The position numbers and the translations under genes were made by a program. Of a DNA stretch of 38,408 nt, positions 1 to 7,746 are shown piece by piece; position 1 is the first letter of the stretch; every line of letters begins with the position of its first letter. The stretch is from a virus. The stretch covers positions 1 to 38,408 of IMG/VR virus record IMGVR_UViG_3300033153_002985; one strand, given 5' to 3'. The notes beneath the pieces were generated by a model. That model worked only from the letters and a program-made list of their open reading frames with translations, searched no databases and had not been told where the DNA came from.

Positions 1-114
1 ATTCCTGTTTAAATTGCTTCGCGCTCATGTGACGCTTTGCTGCTTCGATTGTCTTCGCTGGCAATATCTCCGCACTCGTCCAGTGGTATGCCTTCCAATC
101 TGGGTCACCGCTGT
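1..114. repeat. terminal direct repeat, left copy (circular closure)
   Basis: Bases 1-114 are identical to 38295-38408. The joint lies inside the terminase large subunit gene, whose frame continues correctly when one copy is removed. This is the signature of a circular or circularly permuted genome assembled with an end overlap, not of a biological terminal repeat, although a short physical repeat cannot be excluded by sequence alone. Confidence 0.95.
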
Positions 115-664
115 CTCTAGCATACATAAACATATCATAATAGTGGTTCAGGCCGTCCGGTACGCCGATAAGCCAACACCATGCGCGGTAATCCGGTCGC
201 GTGGGGTTAAACGTGTCTAATGCTGGGGCTATGTGTGATTCCCATGCGTCAGGTTTTATATCGGCTATCTCGTCAATAACGCCGCCCGTCCAGAAAACAC
301 CCTCTATTCGCTCGGCTTTGTCAAGCCCTATTAGCGATATCTGGGAGCCATTTTTAAACGTGATTGTTAATTCTGTTTCACTCGGCTTGGACTCCAATAG
401 TCCAGCAGGAGCGAGGGCCTTCATGTCAGCCCAATAGATCTTTTTTACCTGTGCGTTTGTAGGAGCGGCGATAAAATAACTTTCATCGGGGTTTTTTAAT
501 GCCTGTTTGATAACGTATCGTTTCGCCCGTTCTGTTTTTCCTGAACGTCTGCCAGCGGGTACAACTTTAAAACGCACATCATCGGCTACTAGATCAAGCT
601 GCTCTTGGTGCGGTATGAGTTCGTACCAACGTTTTTTATTCTTATCGTTTAAATATTCAGTCAT
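1..664 (-). CDS. terL: terminase large subunit, N-terminal (ATPase) part; gene continues across the circular joint
   Basis: This is the motor that translocates DNA into the prohead and cuts concatemers. The ATG at 664 overlaps the TerS stop by one base (TAATG). The N-terminal ATPase half is visible: Walker A GRRSGKT at residues 38-44 and Walker B VIDE at about 129-132, within the usual TerL context. The frame runs off base 1 and resumes at 38294, ending at 37654. The joined gene is 1,305 bp (434 aa), normal for the family. It lies directly downstream of the putative TerS and upstream of the portal gene, interrupted only by a homing-endonuclease gene. Confidence 0.95.
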   Translation of the reverse strand, partial: MTEYLNDKNKKRWYELIPHQEQLDLVADDVRFKVVPAGRRSGKTERAKRYVIKQALKNPDESYFIAAPTNAQVKKIYWADMKALAPAGLLESKPSETELTITFKNGSQISLIGLDKAERIEGVFWTGGVIDEIADIKPDAWESHIAPALDTFNPTRPDYRAWCWLIGVPDGLNHYYDMFMYARDSGDPDWKAYHWTSAEILPAKTIEAAKRHMSAKQFKQE

Positions 665-1155
665 TAATCGGGGAGAGCTTCTGCTACTGCTTGTGTTATT
701 TCAGATATCGATAAATTGCTTTGCAATGCATTGGTGTTGTTAATGTCGGTCTTTGGTGCGTGTCTCTCTGCTACCTTCAAAGTGATAGCCAGTTTGTCGT
801 TCGCATCTACTAGATGTTTTAAGTCTTGCGGTTCGTCTATGTTGTCTGCCATATCGCTTATTTTACCAGCCAGTTTAGTAGCGTTATCATTAATCAGCTT
901 CTTGTGTCTGATTTTTTCATCTGCCACCTCATCCGCACAAACAATAGACTGTTCCTTTTCTGTTCCCTTTTTGGACGCTATTATTTCTTTGGCTTCCACG
1001 TAGTCGGTGTTTCTGCCCTGTTCCCATTGTTCCTTTTTTGCACGTTGGGAAATTGTGTTTCTGGCTATTCCTGTTTTCTCTTTGATCTTTGACAATGAAA
1101 GCCCGGCTTCATAATATCCTTTAGCCCTACCCCACTGCTCATTACTGAACGCCAT
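664..1155 (-). CDS. terS: putative terminase small subunit
   Basis: This 163-residue protein has an N-terminal helix-turn-helix (about residues 18-40, 'LSLSKIKEKTGIARNTIS') followed by a charged helical region, the usual plan of TerS proteins that bind the packaging site. It sits immediately upstream of TerL with a one-base stop/start overlap. The ribosome site GGGAGG lies just before the ATG, inside the end of the preceding gene. The assignment rests on the HTH, size and position. Another DNA-binding protein is possible but unlikely here. Confidence 0.75.
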   Translation of the reverse strand: MAFSNEQWGRAKGYYEAGLSLSKIKEKTGIARNTISQRAKKEQWEQGRNTDYVEAKEIIASKKGTEKEQSIVCADEVADEKIRHKKLINDNATKLAGKISDMADNIDEPQDLKHLVDANDKLAITLKVAERHAPKTDINNTNALQSNLSISEITQAVAEALPD

Positions 1156-1384
1156 TTACTCTCGCCTCCCCCGCATCTCTAAAAAACTCCGATATCATCA
1201 TGTCGTTATCTATGCAGAATTGATAAAATAATTTAGCTTGATGAATTTTCATATACACGCGTACCCGTTCGAGGTCGGTGTCTTTATAGAATGGTTCGCC
1301 GTTGACGTCTTTTTCGTCAAGTGTCACAAGACGCTCTTTGAGATATTGCGTCCTCGTTTTGGCTGTTGGGCCTGTTTTTCCCAT
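1142..1384 (-). CDS. hypothetical protein, first gene of the terminase operon
   Basis: An 80-residue charged protein that I do not recognise. It is the first gene after the extended -10 promoter at about 1415 and overlaps the TerS start by 14 bases, so it is probably co-translated with the terminase. AAAGGCC precedes the ATG. The position just ahead of TerS suggests a packaging accessory role, but nothing in the residues shows this. Confidence 0.75.
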   Translation of the reverse strand: MGKTGPTAKTRTQYLKERLVTLDEKDVNGEPFYKDTDLERVRVYMKIHQAKLFYQFCIDNDMMISEFFRDAGEARVNGVQ

Positions 1385-1411
1385 AAGTGGCCTTTATGGT
1401 TGTGTTGTGAC

Positions 1412-1420
1412 ATTATAACA
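1412..1420 (-). promoter_or_regulatory. extended -10 promoter of the terminase operon
   Basis: The minus strand reads TGTTATAAT (TGn plus a perfect -10) in the 70-base gap between the early gene chain and the terminase genes. No good -35 is seen. The same TGnTATAAT form recurs at 7824, 10329, 18659 and 37653. Confidence 0.6.
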
Positions 1421-1454
1421 TAACCTATTTTTTCACCTCACACCCCCGTCCATT

Positions 1455-1781
1455 CTAATCAAATTTCAATTTTACGAGCCTATGGTCTATTTGCAACTCT
1501 TCCACACCTTTGTATCTGTCTATATAAACCAATTTGTCTTTCTTGTTAAACTGCTTCGCATAGCCCTTATTCCACTCTATGGCCGTCTTTCTAAACGCAG
1601 TCAACCCTTTACGCTCAAAGTCGTTTTGTGTGGCCCTGTGCTGCTGCCTTGCATCCTCAACGCCCATTTCTTCCAGCTTCCAAGCTTCATACTCGTTTTT
1701 TGTTTTGGTGTCGGCGTATTTGTCAACTATTGACTGGCATGTCCCTGTTAATTCCGCATCTGAAAACTTTGGTATGCTCAT
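1455..1781 (-). CDS. hypothetical protein, last gene of the left early chain
   Basis: A 108-residue, highly charged, mostly helical protein with no recognised motif. An upstream in-frame start exists at 1808, but the ATG at 1781 overlaps the stop of the YopX-like gene as ATGA, the linkage used throughout this chain, so I prefer it. It is followed by a gap holding the terminase promoter. Confidence 0.75.
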   Translation of the reverse strand: MSIPKFSDAELTGTCQSIVDKYADTKTKNEYEAWKLEEMGVEDARQQHRATQNDFERKGLTAFRKTAIEWNKGYAKQFNKKDKLVYIDRYKGVEELQIDHRLVKLKFD

Positions 1782-2191
1782 TGCTCTGCCTTCAGGTGTT
1801 CTTCCCATTGGGTTGAAGTGATTTTACAATCACCTGTTCCGACCATTTGAATGCTGCATGTGCCTGATTTATCAGTATCGGTTACCATGAATGACCCATC
1901 ATTAAACTCTACATATCTTATAATTCTATCTCCGATTGTATCCCAATTATATAAAGCTACATTATCCCCGCCATACTTAGCCGCGCCCACACCGCAAAAG
2001 ATCGGCTTCCCGTCTTTGTCGTCTTTGCCTGTGTAGACTCCTATGCTGTCTGGGTAGACAAGCGGCGCAAGTCCCTCTCTGTTATCCGTTAATATTCTTT
2101 CTTTCCCAAATAAATCTCCATATACCCAGCACTCTTCCGTCTCGCGCCAACCCCTGAAAGTCGTCAACGCTGTATAGTTATGCTTGCTCAT
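1778..2191 (-). CDS. YopX-like protein (copy 1)
   Basis: This 137-residue protein has a YopX-type C-terminal half: 'GVYTGKDDKDGKPIFCGVG' followed by a segment nearly the same as in the protein at 16705-17109 (EFxxGSFMVTDxDxSGTCSIQMV). YopX proteins are small phage proteins of unknown biochemical function. The N-terminal half differs from copy 2. The ATG at 2191 follows AGAAGGGGATAGG and overlaps the upstream stop as ATGA, so an earlier in-frame start at 2239 is rejected. The two copies also resemble each other at DNA level, suggesting duplication or acquisition from related phages. Confidence 0.85.
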   Translation of the reverse strand: MSKHNYTALTTFRGWRETEECWVYGDLFGKERILTDNREGLAPLVYPDSIGVYTGKDDKDGKPIFCGVGAAKYGGDNVALYNWDTIGDRIIRYVEFNDGSFMVTDTDKSGTCSIQMVGTGDCKITSTQWEEHLKAEQ

Positions 2192-2394
2192 CCTATCCCC
2201 TTCTGGTAGTTTAATATCTTCTTCCGCATCTCTTGCCAAACCAAATCAAGTTTGGCATTGTAATACCGCCCGGCCTTTTGTCTGCTCATCGGCTTTGGCT
2301 TGTTGCCGATGAAGTCAATCTCCCATTTACCTTTTACCAGCCGCTTTGATTCGGCTTGAGCGTAATGGGCTTCTCCGTAAGTTCTGCTTATCAT
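2188..2394 (-). CDS. hypothetical basic protein
   Basis: A 68-residue basic protein without a recognised domain, joined to both neighbours by ATGA overlaps (2394 and 2191). Its last codons contain the AAGGGGATA ribosome site of the YopX-like gene, so the two are translationally linked. Confidence 0.75.
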   Translation of the reverse strand: MISRTYGEAHYAQAESKRLVKGKWEIDFIGNKPKPMSRQKAGRYYNAKLDLVWQEMRKKILNYQKGIG

Positions 2395-2729
2395 GCGCTT
2401 GCTCCAAATTTGAGGTCAAAGATTGTCTTCTCTCGTTGCTTGGCCTGCTCTTTGAGTTCCCGGTTTTCCTCTTCAAGTTCTTCGATGCGGTCTTTTAGCA
2501 CTTCTTTGGGGGCTTTGTATTCTCTTTTTCCGCCGTGCGTGCAACCGCAAGCTGCCTTCTCGCCGCCCCTCAGTCTTGTTGTGCTTACAACCGTATCGCC
2601 GCCGCAATCGCAGGTACAATACCACATAGCATTTCCGTTTTTAGAGCCTTGCCTGTGCTGCACGATAAGCTTACCGAATCGTTGCCCTTCAAGGTCGTAT
2701 TGTTTGCCTCCCACTACGGTGCCTCCCAT
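2391..2729 (-). CDS. zinc-binding protein with C-terminal coiled coil
   Basis: A 112-residue protein. Residues about 10-55 match the 'DLxGQRFGKLxV...WxCxCDCG...LRxGxxxxCGC' segment known from the N-terminus of many AP2-type phage endonucleases, with Cys in a CxCxCG...CGC pattern that probably binds zinc. Instead of an AP2 or HNH domain there is a charged heptad-rich helix (from about residue 70). It could be a decayed or repurposed endonuclease-derived DNA binder. The ATG at 2729 lies in the end of the upstream gene. A TTG start at 2759 is less likely. Confidence 0.8.
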   Translation of the reverse strand: MGGTVVGGKQYDLEGQRFGKLIVQHRQGSKNGNAMWYCTCDCGGDTVVSTTRLRGGEKAACGCTHGGKREYKAPKEVLKDRIEELEEENRELKEQAKQREKTIFDLKFGASA

Positions 2730-2944
2730 TTGATTCTCTCTGCATTGACCGGAAAGCAAAAGAAGATATTGTAATGCGTTCCGGTGTCAAGGTCGGTTAG
2801 CGTGATGCCTGTGACATTATAGTCGTATATCAGGCCTGATGCGCCTTTACAGTTGTATATCTCCGCCGCGTACACCTTATTCGCTCCCCATGCCACGAAG
2901 AGCAGGACGAACACCCATGCGAGCTTTTCTGCTTTTGTTATCAT
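2714..2944 (-). CDS. small exported protein
   Basis: A 76-residue protein with a clear N-terminal signal: basic start (MITKAEK), hydrophobic core WVFVLLFVAWGA, and a likely signal-peptidase site after VYAA. The mature part has two Cys (one after export, one near the end) that could form a disulfide. It overlaps its upstream neighbour by ATGA. Export to the envelope suggests an accessory or superinfection role, but this is inference. Confidence 0.75.
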   Translation of the reverse strand: MITKAEKLAWVFVLLFVAWGANKVYAAEIYNCKGASGLIYDYNVTGITLTDLDTGTHYNIFFCFPVNAERIKWEAP

Positions 2945-3795
2945 TTCACTACCTCAACCAATTTAAAAAACCGTAGTTCATAATCCTCAATAGGCGACCA
3001 TATTGGGTTTAAAATACTCATTCTTGGTTTGTCTTTATGAAACACCTTAACAACCAACCCACCATTCGCTTCAGCCTCTTTCGCTTCTGCGTAACGGGCT
3101 TTGATGTCGGCGTGCGGGTCTTTGGGTTTTGGTTTTGGTTTAAGTGTAGTAAAATTAAGAAGAGGATAGCCGTTATTGTTCTCAAATCGTTTACCATTCC
3201 ATTTATAAGACCATGCATCTTCCATACATTCCCCACCGCCCAACATAAACTGAATAGCATCTTTTGGGCTTAGGTATCCATCTTCATTAATCTTCAGCTC
3301 CCGCTTTGCCTCAGTAATCAAAAACGGCTCAACGGCCTTTTGATGCTCGTCGAATGTGAGTTCGGGGGCTTCTGTATCGTCTATTCCTTTCTTTTCTTTA
3401 TCGGGTATATTGCTATCAGTAGAACGTAAATTACTATCCCGCCCGTTAGATATAGTGCTAATGCTTCCATTTGTATTTTTTCCTTTTTTCAACCAACGCT
3501 CCTTATGCTCATCCTCGCCGTATGTTAATTCTTTTTCCCATTCGCCGTTGATGGTGTAGAAATTGCCTTGGTGGTGAAATGCTTGTGTTTCGCCGTTGTT
3601 TTGCTCTAACGTGCCATTTAAAAAAGCGCCGTCTTTGTCAATATATATTACACAGTCATTATTTATTCCAGTAAACATAGTCTCGTATGTGTCTGTTTCT
3701 CTATGGTCATATATCGAATACCCAGCTTTCACCAAGGCATCAAAAGTTGCCTCATTCGCTTCAAGCCAATACCCTCTTAAATTTGTAATTTTCAT
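2941..3795 (-). CDS. large hypothetical phage protein
   Basis: A 284-residue hydrophilic protein, the largest of the left early chain. The N-terminal ~95 residues form one module, followed by a Ser/Asn/Asp-rich linker (about 105-140). The C-terminal half includes Lys/Pro repeats (KPKPKPK, about residue 218) and a segment resembling small 'sequence-context' domains seen in phage early proteins. No catalytic motif was recognised. The ribosome site TAGGAGAGAGAG precedes the ATG, and the 3' end overlaps the exported protein as ATGA. Confidence 0.8.
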   Translation of the reverse strand: MKITNLRGYWLEANEATFDALVKAGYSIYDHRETDTYETMFTGINNDCVIYIDKDGAFLNGTLEQNNGETQAFHHQGNFYTINGEWEKELTYGEDEHKERWLKKGKNTNGSISTISNGRDSNLRSTDSNIPDKEKKGIDDTEAPELTFDEHQKAVEPFLITEAKRELKINEDGYLSPKDAIQFMLGGGECMEDAWSYKWNGKRFENNNGYPLLNFTTLKPKPKPKDPHADIKARYAEAKEAEANGGLVVKVFHKDKPRMSILNPIWSPIEDYELRFFKLVEVVK

Positions 3796-3806
3796 CTCTC
3801 TCTCTC

Positions 3807-3920
3807 CTATAAATGATTTTTAATGCCGTCCCAATGTACGGCGAGCGTCCCCAGGATTATCAGCATGACTGTTGCTATTGTTGCTGTGGCTAGTAATGCG
3901 CTTATTTCTTCGGGGGTCAT
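3807..3920 (-). CDS. 37-residue single-span membrane protein
   Basis: This small gene starts with ATG at 3920, overlapping the stop of the upstream membrane protein as ATGA, and ends with TAG at 3807. After a short N-terminal acidic stretch (MTPEEISALL) it has one membrane span (ATIATVMLIILGTLAV). It forms a pair with the two-span protein upstream. Possible roles are holin-like or membrane-modifying, but no homology supports this. Confidence 0.65.
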   Translation of the reverse strand: MTPEEISALLATATIATVMLIILGTLAVHWDGIKNHL

Positions 3921-4114
3921 TGTGAAATCACTATTTCAAATGGCTTATTAATCCAAGCGACATAAAGCATCATTAGTCCGAATACACAGAGGGCGATACC
4001 CTCAATGCTGATTTTACCAGCAAAGCCCACAGTGATGCTGTTGAGTACTATTCCGGCGATAATGGCATAAGCGCCTATCACCAAAAGTGCTATTAAACCT
4101 ATCCACTCCATCAT
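3917..4114 (-). CDS. small two-span membrane protein
   Basis: A 65-residue protein with two hydrophobic segments (about 4-25 and 38-56) separated by a short polar loop. It is linked to its neighbours by ATGA overlaps at both ends. The pairing with a second tiny membrane gene is reminiscent of holin/antiholin sets, but the location in the early chain argues for caution. Confidence 0.75.
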   Translation of the reverse strand: MMEWIGLIALLVIGAYAIIAGIVLNSITVGFAGKISIEGIALCVFGLMMLYVAWINKPFEIVISQ

Positions 4115-4275
4115 TTCCCCCTTGTATCGTTTTGCTTTTGTCTCTCGTGCAGTCCTGCTTTTAACGCTGCAAGCCCTAGGAGCATTAGCTTTAGTTTCTC
4201 CCGTGGGTATTTGCTTACGGTTGATTTTGCCCTGCCGAGGTGATCGGCTAGGTCTTGGTGGGTTGCTTTTTTCAT
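4111..4275 (-). CDS. small helix-turn-helix protein
   Basis: A 54-residue protein whose centre ('THQDLADHLGRAKSTVSKYPREK') reads as a helix-turn-helix. The ATG at 4275 overlaps the upstream stop as ATGA. A longer start at 4299, with AAGGACAG upstream, is an alternative. It probably binds DNA as a small regulator. Confidence 0.7.
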   Translation of the reverse strand: MKKATHQDLADHLGRAKSTVSKYPREKLKLMLLGLAALKAGLHERQKQNDTRGK

Positions 4276-4358
4276 TTTTTCGTACCGCAGTTTGGGCATT
4301 CTCTGTCCTTGCTTGGTGCGCCGCAAAGTTTGCAGATGTCTTTTTCTTCTATTACCAT
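4272..4358 (-). CDS. 28-residue zinc-ribbon protein
   Basis: A very small gene with ATG at 4358 preceded by GAAGGGATATTAAG, ending at 4272 with an ATGA overlap. The product has CxLCG...CxNCG, two Cys pairs spaced as in a minimal zinc ribbon. A longer in-frame start upstream (4469) would run antiparallel to a good gene and is rejected. Confidence 0.65.
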   Translation of the reverse strand: MVIEEKDICKLCGAPSKDRECPNCGTKK

Positions 4359-4359
4359 C

Positions 4360-4557
4360 TTAATATCCCTTCTCTTCCATATATTCTGCATGTTGATGCT
4401 TGCTTGCTTCACACAGTGCCTCGCAATGCGTACAGATATAATAATATCTCTCTTGCTCTTTTTTTGCAAAACCTTTGTTTGTATCGCACTTAAATGATAG
4501 CTTGGCGTTGGCTACCCTTTGCGCGGTCAGTGCTGCTTTACAGTTAAAACATTTCAT
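4360..4557 (-). CDS. Cys-rich zinc-ribbon-like protein
   Basis: A 65-residue protein with CFNC at the N-terminus, a further Cys at about 24 and CTHCEALC at about 42-48, suggesting one or two zinc sites. It is immediately followed (one base apart) by the 28-residue zinc-ribbon gene, making a pair of tiny metal-binding proteins. Confidence 0.75.
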   Translation of the reverse strand: MKCFNCKAALTAQRVANAKLSFKCDTNKGFAKKEQERYYYICTHCEALCEASKHQHAEYMEEKGY

Positions 4558-4558
4558 C

Positions 4559-4774
4559 TTATGCCGCCCATGTTGCGTAAGATGAAAAAATCTCTTTTCT
4601 TTGTTTTCTTGTTACAGACACCGTTCTGCCAATGCGTGATGCCTTAATATAATCGGCCTCAGTTTCACATTCTTTTAAAATCCCAAGTTCGATCAATGCT
4701 TCTTTCTTGTCAAAACCTAAAACGAACATGTCTGTAAAAAAAATCTCTTTCTCTTCTTGCTTAATCGTTTTCAT
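4559..4774 (-). CDS. hypothetical protein
   Basis: A 71-residue charged protein with no recognised domain. The ATG at 4774 has a strong GAAAAGGGGATAAG leader. The 83 bases upstream are AT-rich and may hold an internal promoter (TTTAAA...GATATA), which I rate as weak. Confidence 0.75.
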   Translation of the reverse strand: MKTIKQEEKEIFFTDMFVLGFDKKEALIELGILKECETEADYIKASRIGRTVSVTRKQRKEIFSSYATWAA

Positions 4775-4857
4775 CTTATCCCCTTTTCCTCTTTGTTACC
4801 TATATCTTAACATGTTTTGCTTTAAAGTTTCTTAAATTAGTACCGTTAAGCGGATAT

Positions 4858-5037
4858 TTATTGCAATTTCCCCTCTTCTGCTTTTTTGGCCCGCTCGTGC
4901 TTCTTTATTTCCCCGTTCATCAACTGAAGCAGCAGTGATGTTCTGTTGAGCACCTCTGAGCGTTCTTGTATCATTTTGTCGAAAGCGTCCAGCAGTGAAG
5001 CCGGAACGATTAGTTGGACTCTTTTGTTTTCAGGCAT
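4858..5037 (-). CDS. ribbon-helix-helix-like DNA-binding protein
   Basis: A 59-residue protein. 'KRVQLIVPASLLDAFDKMIQ' has the alternating strand and helix pattern of a ribbon-helix-helix (Arc/CopG-like) domain, and the second helix follows from about residue 25. Such proteins bind DNA as dimers and often autoregulate. The start at 5037 lies inside the end of the upstream gene. Confidence 0.7.
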   Translation of the reverse strand: MPENKRVQLIVPASLLDAFDKMIQERSEVLNRTSLLLQLMNGEIKKHERAKKAEEGKLQ

Positions 5038-5215
5038 CACAAAATCTCTCTGTGTCACCATTAGCAACTGCTGTTTTGAGTGCATCGATCATAGAATGGT
5101 GTGCATTCTGGAAACTGCCCTCTACAAAAACGTTTTTAACTGTTCCATCCTCATTCAAACAAGCAACTATAAAGCTTTTCTTTCCGTTTCTCTTTATGTA
5201 TCTTACCTTTTTCAT
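5030..5215 (-). CDS. hypothetical protein
   Basis: A 61-residue basic protein (MKKVRYIKRNGKKSF...) with no recognised family. The ATG at 5215 has GAAAAAGGGGATAAG before it, which decides against the longer start at 5242. It overlaps the RHH-like gene downstream by 8 bases. Confidence 0.75.
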   Translation of the reverse strand: MKKVRYIKRNGKKSFIVACLNEDGTVKNVFVEGSFQNAHHSMIDALKTAVANGDTERFCDA

Positions 5216-5285
5216 CTTATCCCCTTTTTCTTTATCTTCCACAGTATTGCATTATCTAGCTTATACACACCTGAAACACACGAAG

Positions 5286-5849
5286 TTATGCTAATTTCTT
5301 CTCAACCCTTCTTATCTTCTTCCGCAGTATCTTTATCAGCCTTTGGTAGTATTCGACACTATACCCTCTCAACACGCTTTTTGTGGCTTCGAGCTTTTCC
5401 ACATATTCAAGACCGTATTTGTCTATCATAAAAACTCTGTACTCTTTAGGCATACCGCCCCGGTACTGGTTGCAGTTCACACACTGCTGATGTATTTGGT
5501 TTACGTTGTATCTTATCGCGCTGTAGCCGGATGTGGGTAGGAAGTGGCCGCCGTCCATCTTCCCCGTTGTATTGGAGCAAGTGCAGCATCTATGCCCGTT
5601 GTTGAGTCGATCTCTCAGCCTGGCATACTTGTTGACCAGCATTTGAAGATTTCTCTTTAATACCGTTCTGTCTGAGTCGTTGAATTGTTTTAGGGCTCTG
5701 CGGTCTTTCTTTTTTTTGTTCTCTGCGTTCTTTTGGGCTTGCTTTGATGCATGATTCATAGCACAGACATAAGAGCATGTGGTTTGCATGTCTCGGTCGG
5801 GGATAAAAAAGCCTCCACATGTTTTGCACTTCTTTTTACGCCGGGCCAT
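5286..5849 (-). CDS. ninG: NinG-like recombination protein
   Basis: A 187-residue protein matching the NinG family of lambda-like phages. It has an N-terminal zinc finger (CKTCGGFF...CSYVC), a long basic coiled segment, then CCTC...DGGHFLPTSGYSAIRYNVNQIHQQCVNCN, which carries the family's Cys/His set. NinG acts with phage recombination functions (in lambda it relates to the Red pathway and resolution of recombination intermediates). The partner ERF annealing protein is encoded in the plus-strand operon. The start overlaps the preceding gene by 14 bases. Confidence 0.9.
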   Translation of the reverse strand: MARRKKKCKTCGGFFIPDRDMQTTCSYVCAMNHASKQAQKNAENKKKKDRRALKQFNDSDRTVLKRNLQMLVNKYARLRDRLNNGHRCCTCSNTTGKMDGGHFLPTSGYSAIRYNVNQIHQQCVNCNQYRGGMPKEYRVFMIDKYGLEYVEKLEATKSVLRGYSVEYYQRLIKILRKKIRRVEKKLA

Positions 5850-6177
5850 CTGCTATCTCTTTTATCGGCTTGCCGCACCCTGGGCATAGATTTATTGTTG
5901 AAAGTTCTTTCACTATGTATTCATGCCCACAGTCCGAGATATAAGTAATCATTCCGAAAGCCTGAAAAAACACTTTTCTTTTACACGTATCGGCTCCTGT
6001 CTCCCGCATAGGCGTACCAAATTCATCCTCTAGCATCTCGCTGAGGTCCGGCATGATTTGTGGTGCAGCCCTTTCGATGATGTCAACGAACCTGTTGAGC
6101 GCATTGGTTAATTGTGTTGGCGCGATTTCGTCTATCTGCCATTTTAGGCGTTCGGCTTCTTTCATCGTCTTGCTCAT
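5836..6177 (-). CDS. hypothetical protein with C-terminal zinc knuckle
   Basis: A 113-residue protein. The first 60 residues are helical and acidic. The last 45 contain C-GHEY...CPGCGKPI, likely a zinc site. AAAGGGGAGAAG precedes the ATG. It lies directly upstream of ninG with an overlap, so a linked recombination or replication role is possible but unproven. Confidence 0.75.
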   Translation of the reverse strand: MSKTMKEAERLKWQIDEIAPTQLTNALNRFVDIIERAAPQIMPDLSEMLEDEFGTPMRETGADTCKRKVFFQAFGMITYISDCGHEYIVKELSTINLCPGCGKPIKEIADGPA

Positions 6178-6237
6178 CTTCTCCCCTTTTCATTCTTGTA
6201 TTGTGCCAGTATTTCGAGTGAAAAGCCTTGACCAAAA

Positions 6238-6489
6238 TCAAGAAAATAGCACACTTTTCTGCAAAGATTTTTCATACTCAATTTCTTTTTTGCTTTTTTT
6301 CGGCTCATACTTGACAATGCCTAATTCCACAAAGGCCATCTTCCTACACTTGAGCCAAACTTTGTATGGGTGATATTTTCGCTCCCCGAATGGATACGCT
6401 GCGTCAATGGCTTTTTTATAATCCCCGTCACCGCAGTTTTGTATTGCCTCTCCGATTGTCTCGTTTGCTATTTCTTCCCATTGGCTCAT
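6238..6489 (-). CDS. conserved-looking hypothetical phage protein
   Basis: An 83-residue protein with the segment 'YPFGERKYHPYKVWLKCRK', a pattern I associate with small uncharacterised phage proteins near replication or recombination genes. The function is unknown. The 60-base gap before the next gene holds nothing recognisable. Confidence 0.75.
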   Translation of the reverse strand: MSQWEEIANETIGEAIQNCGDGDYKKAIDAAYPFGERKYHPYKVWLKCRKMAFVELGIVKYEPKKSKKEIEYEKSLQKSVLFS

Positions 6490-6492
6490 CTT

Positions 6493-6537
6493 TTACCCCT
6501 CAACCCATTTCCCAGGGTTTATTGTTTTGCGCTTCAT
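6493..6537 (-). CDS. possible 14-residue leader-type peptide
   Basis: A tiny reading frame (MKRKTINPGKWVEG) begins with ATG at 6537, sharing one base with the TGA of the preceding 206-residue gene (TGATG), and ends just before the ribosome site of the next gene (GAGGGGTAAAAG). The coupling is suggestive, but size makes the call tentative. Confidence 0.35.
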   Translation of the reverse strand: MKRKTINPGKWVEG

Positions 6538-7157
6538 CACGACCTGCCTATTTTCTGCAACATTCCCGCTACCTTTGGGTGTATCGGTTCTTGCTCTATC
6601 ATTACAGGTTCGTCTTTATCTTTCAAAAACGGAAGCACGCCGCCCAGCTCTTCGAACTTGCTTTTGACTTCTTTAATGACTCCGATTTTGTGCTGATTGA
6701 CAAAAAGCCACTTCCAAAATAAAATCTCATCATCCGACGTGAGTTTTTTACCGCTGTACTGGTTCACCAATTCGCTATCACGGTTCATTGCAACAGTCAC
6801 AGAGGGCTGATATAGTCCTTCGATGTCGTTTGCTATGCGCTTGCCTTTAAAGTAGTGATAACAGAAGTCTTTCACTGTGTCGAGTTCCTTGAAGGTGCGC
6901 GTTCCGGCTTGTAGTTCATTGGTGAATATTTCGGCTTCGTACTTTCTTACAACATTACTAATCGCGGTATCTGGTCTCATCATTGTATTATCGTTTCTAA
7001 TAGTCTCAACGACAAACTGTTTGATTTTATCGTCAGGGATATTTTTCAAAAGCTCTTTGTATATAAACATCGTGCTGGTATTAAATGGAATCCTAAAGCT
7101 TTCCAGCAATGCCTTTATCATTCCTGCCCTAAATGGATTATGATCTGTGCTGCTCAT
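6537..7157 (-). CDS. hypothetical protein, possible replication protein
   Basis: A 206-residue protein starting MSSTDHNPFRAG. An N-terminal extension open to 7289 is antiparallel coding of the endonuclease gene and is rejected. It has no recognisable Walker motif. Position between an HTH_39-type DNA binder and the ninG region corresponds to that of replication genes in lambda-like phages, but this is inference. The start overlaps the last codons of the inserted homing-endonuclease gene, and a near-copy of its first codons lies on the far side of that insert. Confidence 0.75.
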   Translation of the reverse strand: MSSTDHNPFRAGMIKALLESFRIPFNTSTMFIYKELLKNIPDDKIKQFVVETIRNDNTMMRPDTAISNVVRKYEAEIFTNELQAGTRTFKELDTVKDFCYHYFKGKRIANDIEGLYQPSVTVAMNRDSELVNQYSGKKLTSDDEILFWKWLFVNQHKIGVIKEVKSKFEELGGVLPFLKDKDEPVMIEQEPIHPKVAGMLQKIGRS

Positions 7158-7746
7158 GCTTATACCCCCATTTATACCCATTTGCACTATTCCTTGTACC
7201 ATTACAGCATTTAAAAATATTCGATAAATGGGAATTTGTTTGTCTTGCTGCTTCACTAAGTGAAATAAACTCACCCACAATACAGTCATTTAAGCTATAT
7301 TGTAATACTGCTTTTTTTGGCTTACCTGTGTTTATTTTTAATGTCATTGCGACAATGGAACCTTTTTTGTTATTCTCATCCCATGTTATTAGCTGTATGT
7401 TGTTTTTCGTATATCCGATAGAATCGTCTATCCTATCCACCGAGGGAATACAATCTTTTAGATAACCACTCGCCACCCATCTTGTATAGAGTTTGAAAAA
7501 GTTTTGATTTTCTAATATCCAATTTGCGAACCACCCTTTAGTATACGTTGGCATTTTATGGCCGCGTCTTTTGCTATTGAATCGTTGCATTGCGTATATT
7601 CTAGCTATTAATCCAGGAATTGATCTATTGTAAACAAGAGTGCATTTTTTGCATCTGTTTTCTAGTCCATCTTTTAGTAATTTGTGTTTATAAAATTCTT
7701 CTGTCGGTTTTTTGATATCGCATTTTTTACATTTTTTAAATGTCAT
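7138..7746 (-). CDS. HNH homing endonuclease with zinc finger and NUMOD1-like domain (copy 1)
   Basis: A 202-residue protein. It has an N-terminal zinc finger (CKKC...CKKC), a central HNH-like core around 'SVDRIDDSIGYTKNNIQLITWDENN', and a C-terminal NUMOD1-type DNA-binding segment ending NGYKWGYK. It is free-standing, not in an intron. Its tail HEQHRS is read from the start region of the next gene, whose ATG lies 20 bases before the endonuclease stop codon ends. The same tail (KHEQHKS) ends the gene on the far side, so the insert sits exactly at a gene junction. AGGAGAC precedes the ATG. Related to the gene at 36974-37582. Confidence 0.9.
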   Translation of the reverse strand: MTFKKCKKCDIKKPTEEFYKHKLLKDGLENRCKKCTLVYNRSIPGLIARIYAMQRFNSKRRGHKMPTYTKGWFANWILENQNFFKLYTRWVASGYLKDCIPSVDRIDDSIGYTKNNIQLITWDENNKKGSIVAMTLKINTGKPKKAVLQYSLNDCIVGEFISLSEAARQTNSHLSNIFKCCNGTRNSANGYKWGYKHEQHRS